From positions 4,758 through 51,857 of the forward strand of contig NZ_QUSX01000006.1 in NCBI RefSeq assembly GCF_003933245.1: DNA of 47,100 nucleotides, written 5' to 3'. Origin of the DNA: Maribacter algicola. Lineage in GTDB: Bacteria; Bacteroidota; Bacteroidia; Flavobacteriales; Flavobacteriaceae. The notes beneath the pieces were generated by a model. The model saw nothing but the letters and a program-made list of their open reading frames with translations. It did no database searches and was not told where the DNA came from. Both the position numbers and the translations under genes were made by a program. Below, one piece after another: positions 34,556 through 44,331 of this stretch (position 1 is the first letter of the stretch; every line of letters starts with the position of its first letter).

Positions 34556-37500
34556 ATGAGATTGAAGAAGCAAGGACTTTATCTGCCAGAATTTGAGCAT
34601 GACAATTGTGGAGCCGGTTTTATTTGTAGCCTTAAAGGAAAGAAATCCAATGACATTATCCATAAGGCACTGGAAATACTCGAGCGACTTGAACACAGAG
34701 GTGCCGTAAGTGCAGATGGCAAAACCGGTGATGGTGCCGGTATTCTGATAGATATTCCACACGTCTTCTTCAAGGAAGTATGCTCTTTTGAACTTCCCGA
34801 GCAAGGTGAATATGCCGTTGGAAATGTGTTTTTCCCTCAAAAACAGAATCAACGGGAATATTGCATTCAAGTATTCGAGGAGAACGTAAAAAAACAGGGG
34901 CTTAAATTATTGGGCTGGAGAAACGTTCCCGTTAACCGTTCCGTTCCAGGACGAATTGCGGCAGAAACGGAGCCTTTTGTAAAGCAGGTTTTTATAGCAA
35001 AGGAAACGAAGGAACAATCGTATTTTGAATTCAATCTAAAATTATTCATCGCCAGAAAAATTACCGAACACGCTATCATTAAGTCTAAACTTTCTGAAAG
35101 TAAATTTTTCTACGTCCCAAGCCTATCCACTAAGATTATCATTTTCAAGGGGTTATTGATGCCCATGGACATCAGTCTTTATTATTCTGATCTGATGGAC
35201 CCAAGGGTCGTTACGCGATTGGCTTTGGTTCACCAGCGTTTCTCCACCAATACCTTCCCAACTTGGGACCTGGCACAACCCTTTAGATACATGTGCCATA
35301 ATGGTGAAATTAACACACTTAGAGGAAACGTCTCAAGGATGTACTCAAGACAGGAACTTTTAAAGAGCGACATGTTCGGGGACGAAATCAAAAACATTCT
35401 TCCCATAGTGCTTCCCGGTAAATCGGACTCGGCCACCATGGATATGGTCGTGGAATTATTACTGATGACCGGGCGTTCCTTACCCGAGGTAATGATGATC
35501 CTCGTTCCCGAAGCATGGGAAAAGAACACAGAAATGTCCGAAGCAAAAAAGGCCTTCTACGAATTTCACTCCTGTATGATGGAACCATGGGATGGTCCTG
35601 CATCCATTCCTTTTACAGATGGAAACTATATTGGGGCATTATTGGACAGGAACGGACTTAGACCTTCCAGGTATTCCGTCACCAAGGATGATTATGTGGT
35701 AATGTCATCCGAAACGGGCGTTGTTGAAATTGCCCCTGAAAATGTTGAATTCCATGGACGTTTGGAACCTGGAAAAATGTTTTTGGTGAACATGGAGGAA
35801 GGGCGTATTATCAATGATGAGGAAATCAAGGAAGAAATAGCCAAAAAACATCCTTATAAAAAATGGTTGGATAAAAATCTGGTCCACTTAAAGGATATAC
35901 CTTATAATGACTGTCCGCTTTTCTTGGGGGAAGCCTCTTTGGAAAAAAGAAAATCGGTTTTTGGATATACATTGGAAGATATCAATACTATCATTCTTCC
36001 TATGGGCAAAACCGGTAAGGAGCCCATTGGATCTATGGGGTCAGATACGCCCATTGCCGTTTTGTCTGAACGGCCACAGCTCATATATAATTATTTCCAG
36101 CAGCTATTCGCCCAGGTAACTAACCCGCCATTGGACGGCATCCGGGAGGAGTTGATTACCGATATAAGCCTAACACTGGGTAGTGACCACAATATTTTCG
36201 AGTTTTCAGAACTACATTGTAGAAAACTGAAAATTCAAAATCCGGTAATTTCCAAGGAGGATTTGGACAAGATCAAGAATTATGATGCTAGTCCGGACTA
36301 TAAGGTTGTTTCCATCCCTATTTTATACCCCGTGGAAAAGGGACATAATGGCCTGGAAGATGCCCTACAGTCCATTTTGGTACAAGCATCAAAATCGGCT
36401 GATGAAGGAGCGAACATTATAATATTGTCCGATAGAAACGTCAACAAGGATAATGCCCCCATACCCGCATTGTTAGCCTGTTCCTTTGTAAACAGTGGAC
36501 TTCAAAAATTGGGCAAGCGTTCAAAACTCAGTATTATTATAGAATCTGCCGAACCAAGGGAAGTACACCATTTTGCCCTTTTGTTTGGATTTGGAGCCAG
36601 TGCCATCAACCCGTACTTGGTGAACGAAATCATTGGGGAACAAATCGAGGATCAGGATATTCAGGACTTTACCTTTGATGAGGCCATTAAAAACTATAAT
36701 AAGGCCATTGGTAAAGGGATTCTAAAGGTCATGAACAAAATAGGAATCTCTACCTTGAACTCCTATCGCGGTTCCCAATTGTTCGAATGTATCGGTATCA
36801 ATACAAAAGTTGTTGAAAAATACTTTCCCAACACGCCTACAAGAATTCAGGGAATTGGACTTTACCAGATAGAGAAAGAAGTGGCGAAGCGTCATCATAG
36901 GGCATTTTCCACCAAGGAAGTTGACGCCAATTTAGACCTTGAGATCGGCGGGGAATACAGATGGAGGAGAAATGGGGAAAAACATATGTTCAATCCGGTG
37001 AGCATAGCAAAGCTTCAAAAATCCGTAAGAAACAACGAACCTGAGACCTACAAGGAGTTTTCCAAAATGGTCAATGAACAGGCCAAAAATCTCATGACGA
37101 TTAGAGGGCTTTTCGAGTTTTCCAACTTTGACCCTATTCCATTGGACGAGGTTGAACCATGGACGGAAATTGTAAAAAGGTTCAAGACGGGGGCCATGTC
37201 CTACGGTTCCATAAGCAAGGAAGCCCATGAGAATTTGGCCATTGCCATGAACAGGATTGGGGGTAAAAGCAATTCTGGGGAAGGTGGCGAAGATGAGGAG
37301 CGATTTTACCGAAATGCGACCGGGGATTGGCGAAACAGTGCTATAAAGCAGGTAGCTTCGGGCCGATTTGGAGTAACGTCGAATTATCTTACCAATGCCA
37401 AGGAAATCCAAATAAAAATGGCCCAAGGAGCCAAACCGGGCGAAGGTGGACAATTACCTGGTCCAAAGGTCAATCCGGCCATTGCCAAAACACGGAATTC

Positions 37501-39064
37501 CACTCCCTATGTAGGTTTGATTTCGCCACCGCCGCACCACGATATTTATTCCATTGAGGATTTATCTCAGTTAATCTATGATTTAAAATCGGCCAATAGG
37601 AAGGCTAGGATCAATGTAAAATTGGTATCCGAAGTGGGTGTGGGTACGGTGGCAGCTGGTGTAGCCAAAGCAAAAGCCGATGTAATTTTGGTTTCTGGAT
37701 TTGATGGTGGTACTGGGGCTTCTCCCCTAACCTCCTTAAAACATGCCGGTTTACCATGGGAGTTGGGCATTGCCGAAGCTCAACAGACCTTAGTGCTAAA
37801 TGATTTAAGAAACAGAATCGTATTGGAATGCGATGGACAGCTCAAAACAGGACGGGACGTAGCCATAGCCTGCTTGCTGGGTGCCGAGGAATTTGGATTT
37901 GCTACGGCGCCTTTGGTAGCATCGGGCTGTATCATGATGCGTGTGTGCCACTTGAATACCTGCCCGGTTGGTATCGCAACACAAAATCCGGAACTGCGTA
38001 AAAAGTTCGAAGGAAAACCGGAACACGTGGTCAACTACATGTATTTCATAGCCCAAGAACTAAGGGAAATTATGGCGCAGCTTGGCTTTAGGACCATTAA
38101 CGAAATGGTAGGTCAGGTGCATAAGCTAGACCGGAAAAAAGCCATAGATCATTACAAGGCCAATGGCATCGATCTGACACCTATATTGCATCAGGTCGAT
38201 GTACCAAAAGGAACCAAATTCTACAATACGGAAAAACAAAAGCACGATGTATTCGATTCCATCGAGTTCGACATCATAGAAAAAGCAAATCCGTCTTTGT
38301 TCCGAAAGGAAAAATTGACCTTGGATTACCCTATTAGTAATACGGACAGAGCCGTAGGAGCCATTATCAGCAATGAAATTTCCAAGACCTATGGTGCAGA
38401 GGGACTGCCAATAAATACCCTAAAACTTAACTTTACTGGGTCTGCAGGACAAAGTTTTGGTGCATTTGCTACAAGGGGATTGACTATGATAGTCAATGGA
38501 AACACCAACGATTACTTAGGTAAAGGACTTTCAGGAGCCAAATTGGTGGTAAGGGTCCCGGAAGGCTCGACCATTATACCTGAGGAAAACGTCATCACTG
38601 GCAATGTAACCTTGTATGGTGCCACAGCGGGTAGGGCTTATATCAACGGTAAGGCCGGGGAACGTTTCTGTGTGAGAAACTCTGGAGCAAAGGCAGTCGT
38701 TGAAGGAATAGGAGACCATGGGTGCGAATACATGACCGGGGGAGTTGCCGTCATATTAGGTGAAGTTGGAAGAAACTTTGGCGCCGGTATGAGCGGTGGA
38801 ATAGCTTACGTGTTGGATGAAAAGAAAACTTTTAGGAACAGATGCAGTGTTGAGGGATTGAATCTTTTGAAAGTGGAGGAAGATCAAGACATCAAACAAT
38901 TGAAGGATTTGATTACGAGCCATTATAATGCTACCTTGAGTCCACTGGCCCAACGTATATTGGAGCGATGGGAGGACTATTTGCCAAAATTCATAAAAGT
39001 GTTCCCAGAAGAATATAGACAGGCATTGATACGATTAGAGAAAGAAAATTTACAAACAATATAA
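34556..39064 (+). CDS. gltB: Glutamate synthase, large subunit
   Basis: Large (alpha) subunit of NADPH-dependent glutamate synthase, 1502 residues, typical length. The class II glutamine amidotransferase begins at C18 (HDNCGAGF), implying removal of a 17-residue propeptide. Next come the central domain, the FMN/synthase domain (for example PGEGGQLPGPKV, SPPPHHDIYSIEDL, VSGFDGGTGASPL), a 3Fe-4S cluster motif with C1125, C1131 and C1136 (CIMMRVCHLNTCPVG), and the C-terminal Gly-rich beta-helix GXGXG domain. Glutamine-derived ammonia is channelled to 2-oxoglutarate, giving two glutamates. Followed by gltD after 9 bases. Confidence 0.97.
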   Translation: MRLKKQGLYLPEFEHDNCGAGFICSLKGKKSNDIIHKALEILERLEHRGAVSADGKTGDGAGILIDIPHVFFKEVCSFELPEQGEYAVGNVFFPQKQNQREYCIQVFEENVKKQGLKLLGWRNVPVNRSVPGRIAAETEPFVKQVFIAKETKEQSYFEFNLKLFIARKITEHAIIKSKLSESKFFYVPSLSTKIIIFKGLLMPMDISLYYSDLMDPRVVTRLALVHQRFSTNTFPTWDLAQPFRYMCHNGEINTLRGNVSRMYSRQELLKSDMFGDEIKNILPIVLPGKSDSATMDMVVELLLMTGRSLPEVMMILVPEAWEKNTEMSEAKKAFYEFHSCMMEPWDGPASIPFTDGNYIGALLDRNGLRPSRYSVTKDDYVVMSSETGVVEIAPENVEFHGRLEPGKMFLVNMEEGRIINDEEIKEEIAKKHPYKKWLDKNLVHLKDIPYNDCPLFLGEASLEKRKSVFGYTLEDINTIILPMGKTGKEPIGSMGSDTPIAVLSERPQLIYNYFQQLFAQVTNPPLDGIREELITDISLTLGSDHNIFEFSELHCRKLKIQNPVISKEDLDKIKNYDASPDYKVVSIPILYPVEKGHNGLEDALQSILVQASKSADEGANIIILSDRNVNKDNAPIPALLACSFVNSGLQKLGKRSKLSIIIESAEPREVHHFALLFGFGASAINPYLVNEIIGEQIEDQDIQDFTFDEAIKNYNKAIGKGILKVMNKIGISTLNSYRGSQLFECIGINTKVVEKYFPNTPTRIQGIGLYQIEKEVAKRHHRAFSTKEVDANLDLEIGGEYRWRRNGEKHMFNPVSIAKLQKSVRNNEPETYKEFSKMVNEQAKNLMTIRGLFEFSNFDPIPLDEVEPWTEIVKRFKTGAMSYGSISKEAHENLAIAMNRIGGKSNSGEGGEDEERFYRNATGDWRNSAIKQVASGRFGVTSNYLTNAKEIQIKMAQGAKPGEGGQLPGPKVNPAIAKTRNSTPYVGLISPPPHHDIYSIEDLSQLIYDLKSANRKARINVKLVSEVGVGTVAAGVAKAKADVILVSGFDGGTGASPLTSLKHAGLPWELGIAEAQQTLVLNDLRNRIVLECDGQLKTGRDVAIACLLGAEEFGFATAPLVASGCIMMRVCHLNTCPVGIATQNPELRKKFEGKPEHVVNYMYFIAQELREIMAQLGFRTINEMVGQVHKLDRKKAIDHYKANGIDLTPILHQVDVPKGTKFYNTEKQKHDVFDSIEFDIIEKANPSLFRKEKLTLDYPISNTDRAVGAIISNEISKTYGAEGLPINTLKLNFTGSAGQSFGAFATRGLTMIVNGNTNDYLGKGLSGAKLVVRVPEGSTIIPEENVITGNVTLYGATAGRAYINGKAGERFCVRNSGAKAVVEGIGDHGCEYMTGGVAVILGEVGRNFGAGMSGGIAYVLDEKKTFRNRCSVEGLNLLKVEEDQDIKQLKDLITSHYNATLSPLAQRILERWEDYLPKFIKVFPEEYRQALIRLEKENLQTI

Positions 39065-39073
39065 AATCGAGAA

Positions 39074-40540
39074 ATGGGGAAGATAACAGGATTTTTGGAA
39101 TTCGATAGAAAGGTAGAATCCTATGCTCCCGTGGAGGAGCGAATAAAAAACTATAGGGAGTTTACACTACCTATGGAAGAAAAGGATCTAAAAGACCAAG
39201 GGGCCCGATGCATGGATTGCGGCATCCCATTTTGTCACAGTGGTTGCCCATTGGGCAATTTAATACCAGATTTTAACGATGCGGTATATCGAGGTAAATG
39301 GGAAAAAGCTAGTGAAATATTGCACTCCACCAATAATTTTCCAGAATTTACAGGTAGATTGTGCCCAGCCCCTTGTGAGGAGGCCTGCGTATTGGGAATA
39401 AACGAAGACCCGGTATCCATTGAGAATATTGAAAAAAATATAGTGGAGACTGCATTCAAAAAAGGTTGGATCAAGGCAAAACCACCAGCAGTTAGAACTG
39501 GTAAAAAAGTGGCCGTAATAGGGTCAGGACCTGCAGGGTTGGCTGCCGCACAGCAATTGAACAGGGCCGGTCACGAGGTAACCGTATATGAAAGGGATGA
39601 AAAACCCGGAGGCCTACTACGCTATGGAATTCCAGATTTTAAGATGGAAAAGCATATTATCGACCGAAGGCTCGATGTACTTAAGGAAGAAGGAATTAAA
39701 TTCCATTGTGGTGTACATATTGGAAAAGATATCAAAGCAGATAGCCTTCTAGATGATTTTGATGCTTTAGTGTTAACTGGTGGGGCCACCGTTAGAAGAA
39801 ATCTACCCATTGAAGGTGCCGAGCTTAAAGGGGTGGTGCAGGCCATGGATTTCTTGGGCCAGAATAATAGGCGTGTCGATGGATTCAAAGAATTGGGAGA
39901 GGAAATTTTGGCAACGGATAAAGATGTTATCGTCATTGGAGGGGGAGATACCGGATCAGATTGTATTGGTACTTCATTTAGACATGGTGCCAAATCGGTT
40001 TCCAATTTTGAAATAATGCCAATGGCAACCACTGAAAGACCTAAGGACCAACCTTGGCCGTTTTGGCCAATGCGATTGAGGACTAGTTCCTCCCATAAGG
40101 AAGGGGCGGAGCGTTTCTTTAGTATCTCGACCAAAAAGTTTATAGGCGATGAAAAAGGCAACCTTAAAGGGTTGATAACTTCGGAAGTAGAATGGGTCAA
40201 AGTACCCGGACAAAGACCGCAATTAAAGGAGGTTGAGGGCACTGAAAAGGAATGGAAATGTGATTTGGCACTATTGGCACTTGGTTTTACTGGTTCAGAG
40301 AATACCGTTGCGGAGCAACTAGGTTTGGAAATGGACAATAGGACCAACATTAAGGCTTCAGAAATCGATTATAAAACAAATGTACCGGGAGTTTTTGTTG
40401 CCGGTGACCAGCGAAGGGGACAATCCTTGATTGTTTGGGCCATTTCAGAAGGCAGGCAGGCAGCCTACCATGTAGACAAATACCTTATGGGGGAATCTGC
40501 ATTGCCATTAAAAGGTGATGGAGATTTACCGAGGGTATAG
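39074..40540 (+). CDS. gltD: Glutamate synthase, small subunit
   Basis: Flavoprotein subunit (488 residues) that feeds NAD(P)H electrons to GltB. N-terminal cysteines for two 4Fe-4S clusters: C46, C49, C54, C58 (CMDCGIPFCHSGCPLG) and C97, C101, C105 (CPAPCEEAC). An FAD-binding Rossmann motif follows (VIGSGPAGLAAAQ), then the NADPH-binding one (VIGGGDTGSDC), and a C-terminal FAD contact (GVFVAGDQRRGQSLIVWAI). All expected elements are intact. Co-transcribed with gltB; a 14-bp-stem terminator follows. Confidence 0.97.
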   Translation: MGKITGFLEFDRKVESYAPVEERIKNYREFTLPMEEKDLKDQGARCMDCGIPFCHSGCPLGNLIPDFNDAVYRGKWEKASEILHSTNNFPEFTGRLCPAPCEEACVLGINEDPVSIENIEKNIVETAFKKGWIKAKPPAVRTGKKVAVIGSGPAGLAAAQQLNRAGHEVTVYERDEKPGGLLRYGIPDFKMEKHIIDRRLDVLKEEGIKFHCGVHIGKDIKADSLLDDFDALVLTGGATVRRNLPIEGAELKGVVQAMDFLGQNNRRVDGFKELGEEILATDKDVIVIGGGDTGSDCIGTSFRHGAKSVSNFEIMPMATTERPKDQPWPFWPMRLRTSSSHKEGAERFFSISTKKFIGDEKGNLKGLITSEVEWVKVPGQRPQLKEVEGTEKEWKCDLALLALGFTGSENTVAEQLGLEMDNRTNIKASEIDYKTNVPGVFVAGDQRRGQSLIVWAISEGRQAAYHVDKYLMGESALPLKGDGDLPRV

Positions 40541-40577
40541 ATTCGTCAAGGTTATATTGAAACAGCACCTTTTTAAT

Positions 40578-40628
40578 ACTCAGATTGCTTTGAGTTTTTT
40601 TAAATTTAAAGCAATCTGAGTTTTTTTT
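40578..40628 (+). terminator. Intrinsic terminator of gltB-gltD, abutting the CHAT gene
   Basis: Perfect 14-bp stem (40578-40591 with 40608-40621), 16-base T/A-rich loop, followed by eight T (40621-40628). The CHAT gene ATG begins at 40630, one base after the T-run. Confidence 0.92.
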
Positions 40629-40629
40629 A

Positions 40630-43626
40630 ATGAACAATAGGTATTTATTTTATTTTTTGATCTTCACTTGGTTCGCTTTTTCCCAGACCAAGTCCAGGCT
40701 TTCTAATACCCAAATCGCTGATTCACTTGATTTGGACGGGGAACATTCAGAATCTTTAATATATAGAAACCTAGCTCTAAAAGAAAAAGGCCATAGTGAA
40801 GACTTCAGTAAACTTTTACTGGCAAGGTGGCATTATACCACCTCTTGTATTTTAGAAACGGAAGGTGGTCAGGAAAACCATAAAAAAGCATTAGAGCATT
40901 CTCTGAAAGCTCGAGAAATTTGCGATTGGATTGGCACCGACAAAAATTACTATTTCCGCTATTTGGTCAACAATAGAATTTACCATCAAAATGGATGGTT
41001 AGACCAATGGAACAACGCCCTTAGTGAAGCGAAAAAAGGGCTTAATATTCTTCTTGACACGCTTCCGGACCACCACATTAAAGTACTCTACCTTTTAGAT
41101 GATTTGGGTTTTTTACACACGGTTACTGATGACCCGGAAAGGGCCAATACCTATTACGAAAGGTCGTACAAACTGTATAAAAAATACCATCCTGAAGAGA
41201 TGGCCGAAACCTATGTAAACGCCGAACGAATGGCCGAGAACTATAAAAAACTAGGGTTGCGGCATGAAGAATTTAGGCTATTATCTGAAAATGAAGCGTA
41301 TTGGATGGACGATCATAATAAATCCGATGCCTTTTTTTACAGGTATAAAACATACAGAAAACTAGCTGAGTGGTACCACTTTTATGGAAATTTTGAATTA
41401 GCTGAAAATTACCTTAAAAAAGAAGAACAATTGTTTGACACTGTTAGTAATTCGCATAAAAAAAATGAAAAACAACGATTGGACAAACGCGAGTTGTCCC
41501 AGCTATATTTCAATTATGCCAAACTATATCTTAATTCCCACAATGAGGAAAAGGCAAAAGAGTTTCTTGACAAAGCCAAACAGCAAGTAAAGGGGGCTAC
41601 TCGATTTTATACTTGGGAAGTCAAAAGGGAAATAGACCTTTATGTTTTGGAATCCAAATTATCAGGACAAACTTATGAAACCGCTTCGGAGCTGCTCAAC
41701 AAAGCAATTGATTTAGCAAAAAAATATAAAAGCCAACACTACACAAACCCTGTTCCACTTCAAACTGAATTGTTTCAATTATTCAAGACAGAAGGAAACA
41801 CAGATCAAGCACTAGCCTTATTGGATGACATTTTGAAGGAGCCGGAAATCAACGATAATCTTAACTTTCAATTAAACTGTCAAAAAGGAACCTTATTACA
41901 TGCGAATGGCGATATGTCCGAGGCTGGAATAGCATTTCAAAGGGCCATTCAGTTTATTCTTAAAGAAGGTACAGATGCTAACTTTGCCAATCTTGATATT
42001 GATGACATCAAGGAGTTTTATAATTACCATACTTTAGAAGGAATGCTTCTTTTAGGAGATTTTCTCCTGGCTTCTACTCGAAAAAACAAGCCTCAAAAGG
42101 GATTGGAAGAAGCCTTGAACATTTTTCTCCTTTCCTCTAAAATCTTTGACAACATCTATATTGGCGATACATACAATGATAAACTATACGAGTATTATAA
42201 AACGTTGGAATCAGGCTTGGTTTCCTGCTTGGAAATTGAACCAAAAAGTAACAATATTGATCTTTGCCTGCAAGCTTTGGAAAACAACGCATCCAAGCTT
42301 ACTTGGTCAAAATTCATGTACGGTAAATACAAACACCAATTGAAAATACCCGAAAACATTCTGAAGGAAGAACTGAAAATCAAAACACTTTTAAACTATT
42401 ATCAATCCGTACTGTACCAAAACAAACGGGAAAATCAAATCACCGCAGATACCCTTACCATACGGATATTGGATTTAAAGAAAAAGCTAAGGGATAATCA
42501 AGAATTCATTGAAGAAAACTACAATAATTACTATAATAGAAGTGTGGCGGAATTTAACACTACACAGTTTAGACAAGATTTGAACGAAGACCAAGCTATT
42601 CTTAAATACTCCTTCATAAATAATTATTTATATGCTTTTTTGCTCACCAAAGAAAAATCCTCACTAACAAATTTGGGGAATGAAAAAGGATTGAAACATG
42701 CCCTTTTAGAGTACATAAGTAATTTACGCACCTTCAATTCGAACCCAAAAATCCCTCAGGAATTGATCTCTATTTCAGAGTTGATTACCCATCATTCCAA
42801 AACGGATGTAACTATAATTCCTACGGAAACGCTTGGTTTTTTACCTTATGAAACGCTAATCCCCAACTATATTGACACCGATATTAACCTTAACTACAGT
42901 ACCTCTTTGAGTCTATACCAGGAACAGAAAAAAACAATTGGCAAGAAACAAGAATTCAGTGTAGGCATTTTTACAGGACAAGGAAAAGACACATCGGTTG
43001 ACCCTAATTTTCTGCCTTCTGTGGACAAAGAAATAAATACTATTACAAGTATCAATGAGGCTTCCATTTTTTATCAAGCCACCAAAGAAACATTTATTCA
43101 AAAAGCCTCTGACTATAAAGTACTTCATTTAGCTATGCACTCAAACATAGACAACGAAAATCCTGAATTTTCGAACCTACAGTTCAACGGAAAGGATTTG
43201 TTGATTGGCGAACTGTACAATGAAAGCATAGCATCAGACCTAGCGATTCTTAGCGCCTGTGATACAGGGAACGGAAAAGTAACGAATGGAGAGGGCGTTC
43301 AAAGTGTTTCCAACGCCTTTACATATGCGGGCGTACCCAGTACCTTAGTAAGCCTGTGGAAGGTAGACGACAAGGCCACATCGACCTTAATGGGATATTT
43401 CTACAAATTTCTTAACCAAGGAAAATCAAAATCCCTTGCGCTAAAATTGGCAAAAAAGGCATATTTGAATTCAGATATTGACCAAGAGTTAAAACATCCG
43501 TACTACTGGTCAGGCTTCATACTTTCGGGCAATACCGATGCCTTGATTCAAAATGAATTTAATTATTGGTGGTTGGCATTATTGGTAATACCACTTATTT
43601 CGTTTCTGTCTTTTAAAAGATCATAG
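40630..43626 (+). CDS. TPR-CHAT protein, exported and C-terminally membrane-anchored
   Basis: Protein of 998 residues. N-terminal signal peptide (residues 1-18, AFS then Q). Residues about 60-560 are alpha-helical tetratricopeptide-like repeats. The C-terminal third is a CHAT domain (caspase-like, clan CD) with His H837 (LHLAMHS) and Cys C877 (LSACDTG), 40 residues apart, followed by the GEGVQSVSNAFTYAGVPSTL and SLWKVDD blocks of the family, so the catalytic pair looks complete. A final hydrophobic helix (about 979-994) with basic tail KRS would anchor it in the inner membrane with its bulk in the periplasm. Convergent with the anti-sigma gene (6-base overlap). Function unknown; a protease is inferred. 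Confidence 0.9.
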   Translation: MNNRYLFYFLIFTWFAFSQTKSRLSNTQIADSLDLDGEHSESLIYRNLALKEKGHSEDFSKLLLARWHYTTSCILETEGGQENHKKALEHSLKAREICDWIGTDKNYYFRYLVNNRIYHQNGWLDQWNNALSEAKKGLNILLDTLPDHHIKVLYLLDDLGFLHTVTDDPERANTYYERSYKLYKKYHPEEMAETYVNAERMAENYKKLGLRHEEFRLLSENEAYWMDDHNKSDAFFYRYKTYRKLAEWYHFYGNFELAENYLKKEEQLFDTVSNSHKKNEKQRLDKRELSQLYFNYAKLYLNSHNEEKAKEFLDKAKQQVKGATRFYTWEVKREIDLYVLESKLSGQTYETASELLNKAIDLAKKYKSQHYTNPVPLQTELFQLFKTEGNTDQALALLDDILKEPEINDNLNFQLNCQKGTLLHANGDMSEAGIAFQRAIQFILKEGTDANFANLDIDDIKEFYNYHTLEGMLLLGDFLLASTRKNKPQKGLEEALNIFLLSSKIFDNIYIGDTYNDKLYEYYKTLESGLVSCLEIEPKSNNIDLCLQALENNASKLTWSKFMYGKYKHQLKIPENILKEELKIKTLLNYYQSVLYQNKRENQITADTLTIRILDLKKKLRDNQEFIEENYNNYYNRSVAEFNTTQFRQDLNEDQAILKYSFINNYLYAFLLTKEKSSLTNLGNEKGLKHALLEYISNLRTFNSNPKIPQELISISELITHHSKTDVTIIPTETLGFLPYETLIPNYIDTDINLNYSTSLSLYQEQKKTIGKKQEFSVGIFTGQGKDTSVDPNFLPSVDKEINTITSINEASIFYQATKETFIQKASDYKVLHLAMHSNIDNENPEFSNLQFNGKDLLIGELYNESIASDLAILSACDTGNGKVTNGEGVQSVSNAFTYAGVPSTLVSLWKVDDKATSTLMGYFYKFLNQGKSKSLALKLAKKAYLNSDIDQELKHPYYWSGFILSGNTDALIQNEFNYWWLALLVIPLISFLSFKRS

Positions 43627-44331
43627 CCTAGCTAAGAGTTCCTTGGCCTTGGCGCTATTGTAACTGTTGGGTTCTATAACAATTTGGTCCAATACATTTT
43701 TGGCCTGCCGCTTATCCCCAACTTTTAAGTAAGCAAGTGCCAAATACCACTTACTTTTTTCTTTTAACCGATCACCAAATTTCAAATGCTTTTGAAATGT
43801 TTCAACGGCCATGGCTGGTTCATTGTTCTGTAAATAGCAAATAGCTTTGTAAAAAAGCAATTCAGGATTGTTTGAGGACGCATAGGCGCTTTCCAACAAA
43901 CCCAACGCTTCTTGATATAGGCCCATTTCATAGGCAACAAAGGCTTTGGTGGTTGCGTTTTGCGTGCCATTGTCTCTCACAATGGGGTGAGAAGTGTTAC
44001 TTGCCGTTTGGTAATACGCAGCAAACAGTTTTTCGGGAGAATTATCATTCTTGTTCCAAAAAAAACCGACCGCAATCAACACTACCACTGAAGCTGCTGC
44101 CAAATACCATTTAGTAGTGTTTGTTTTGTTGGAAACGCCTTGCTCAATTTTTTTCAGTTCTTCTTTCAGGCTTTCATGTTCGCTTTGATAAATGCTTTTC
44201 TTAAGTTTAGTTTCAAATGCCACTTGTTCCCTGAATTCTTCATCGTTTTGCAGCAGGTAATCAAACCGATCTTGTTCTTCGGGGGAAAGCCTATTTAGAA
44301 AATAATTTGTAATTAGTTCGTTATTGTTCAT
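43621..44331 (-). CDS. Anti-sigma-like membrane protein with C-terminal TPR
   Basis: Protein of 236 residues. Residues 1-74 are a charged cytoplasmic helical region resembling N-termini of Bacteroidota anti-sigma factors (YFLNRLSPEEQDRF); there is no zinc-binding HxxxCxxC. One transmembrane helix lies at 75-92, followed by a periplasmic part with TPR-like repeats (about 100-236; for example LGLLESAYASSNNPELLFYK and LKEKSKWYLALAYLKVGDK). It overlaps the upstream sigma factor gene by 11 bases, the usual layout of a sigma/anti-sigma pair. It likely holds the sigma factor at the membrane until a periplasmic signal is sensed (inference). Confidence 0.8.
   Translation of the reverse strand: MNNNELITNYFLNRLSPEEQDRFDYLLQNDEEFREQVAFETKLKKSIYQSEHESLKEELKKIEQGVSNKTNTTKWYLAAASVVVLIAVGFFWNKNDNSPEKLFAAYYQTASNTSHPIVRDNGTQNATTKAFVAYEMGLYQEALGLLESAYASSNNPELLFYKAICYLQNNEPAMAVETFQKHLKFGDRLKEKSKWYLALAYLKVGDKRQAKNVLDQIVIEPNSYNSAKAKELLARL

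Noticed and set aside
39622..40350. 242-codon minus-strand frame opposite gltD
   Set aside because: Mirror of gltD codon use, Ser/Pro-rich, no recognisable domain.
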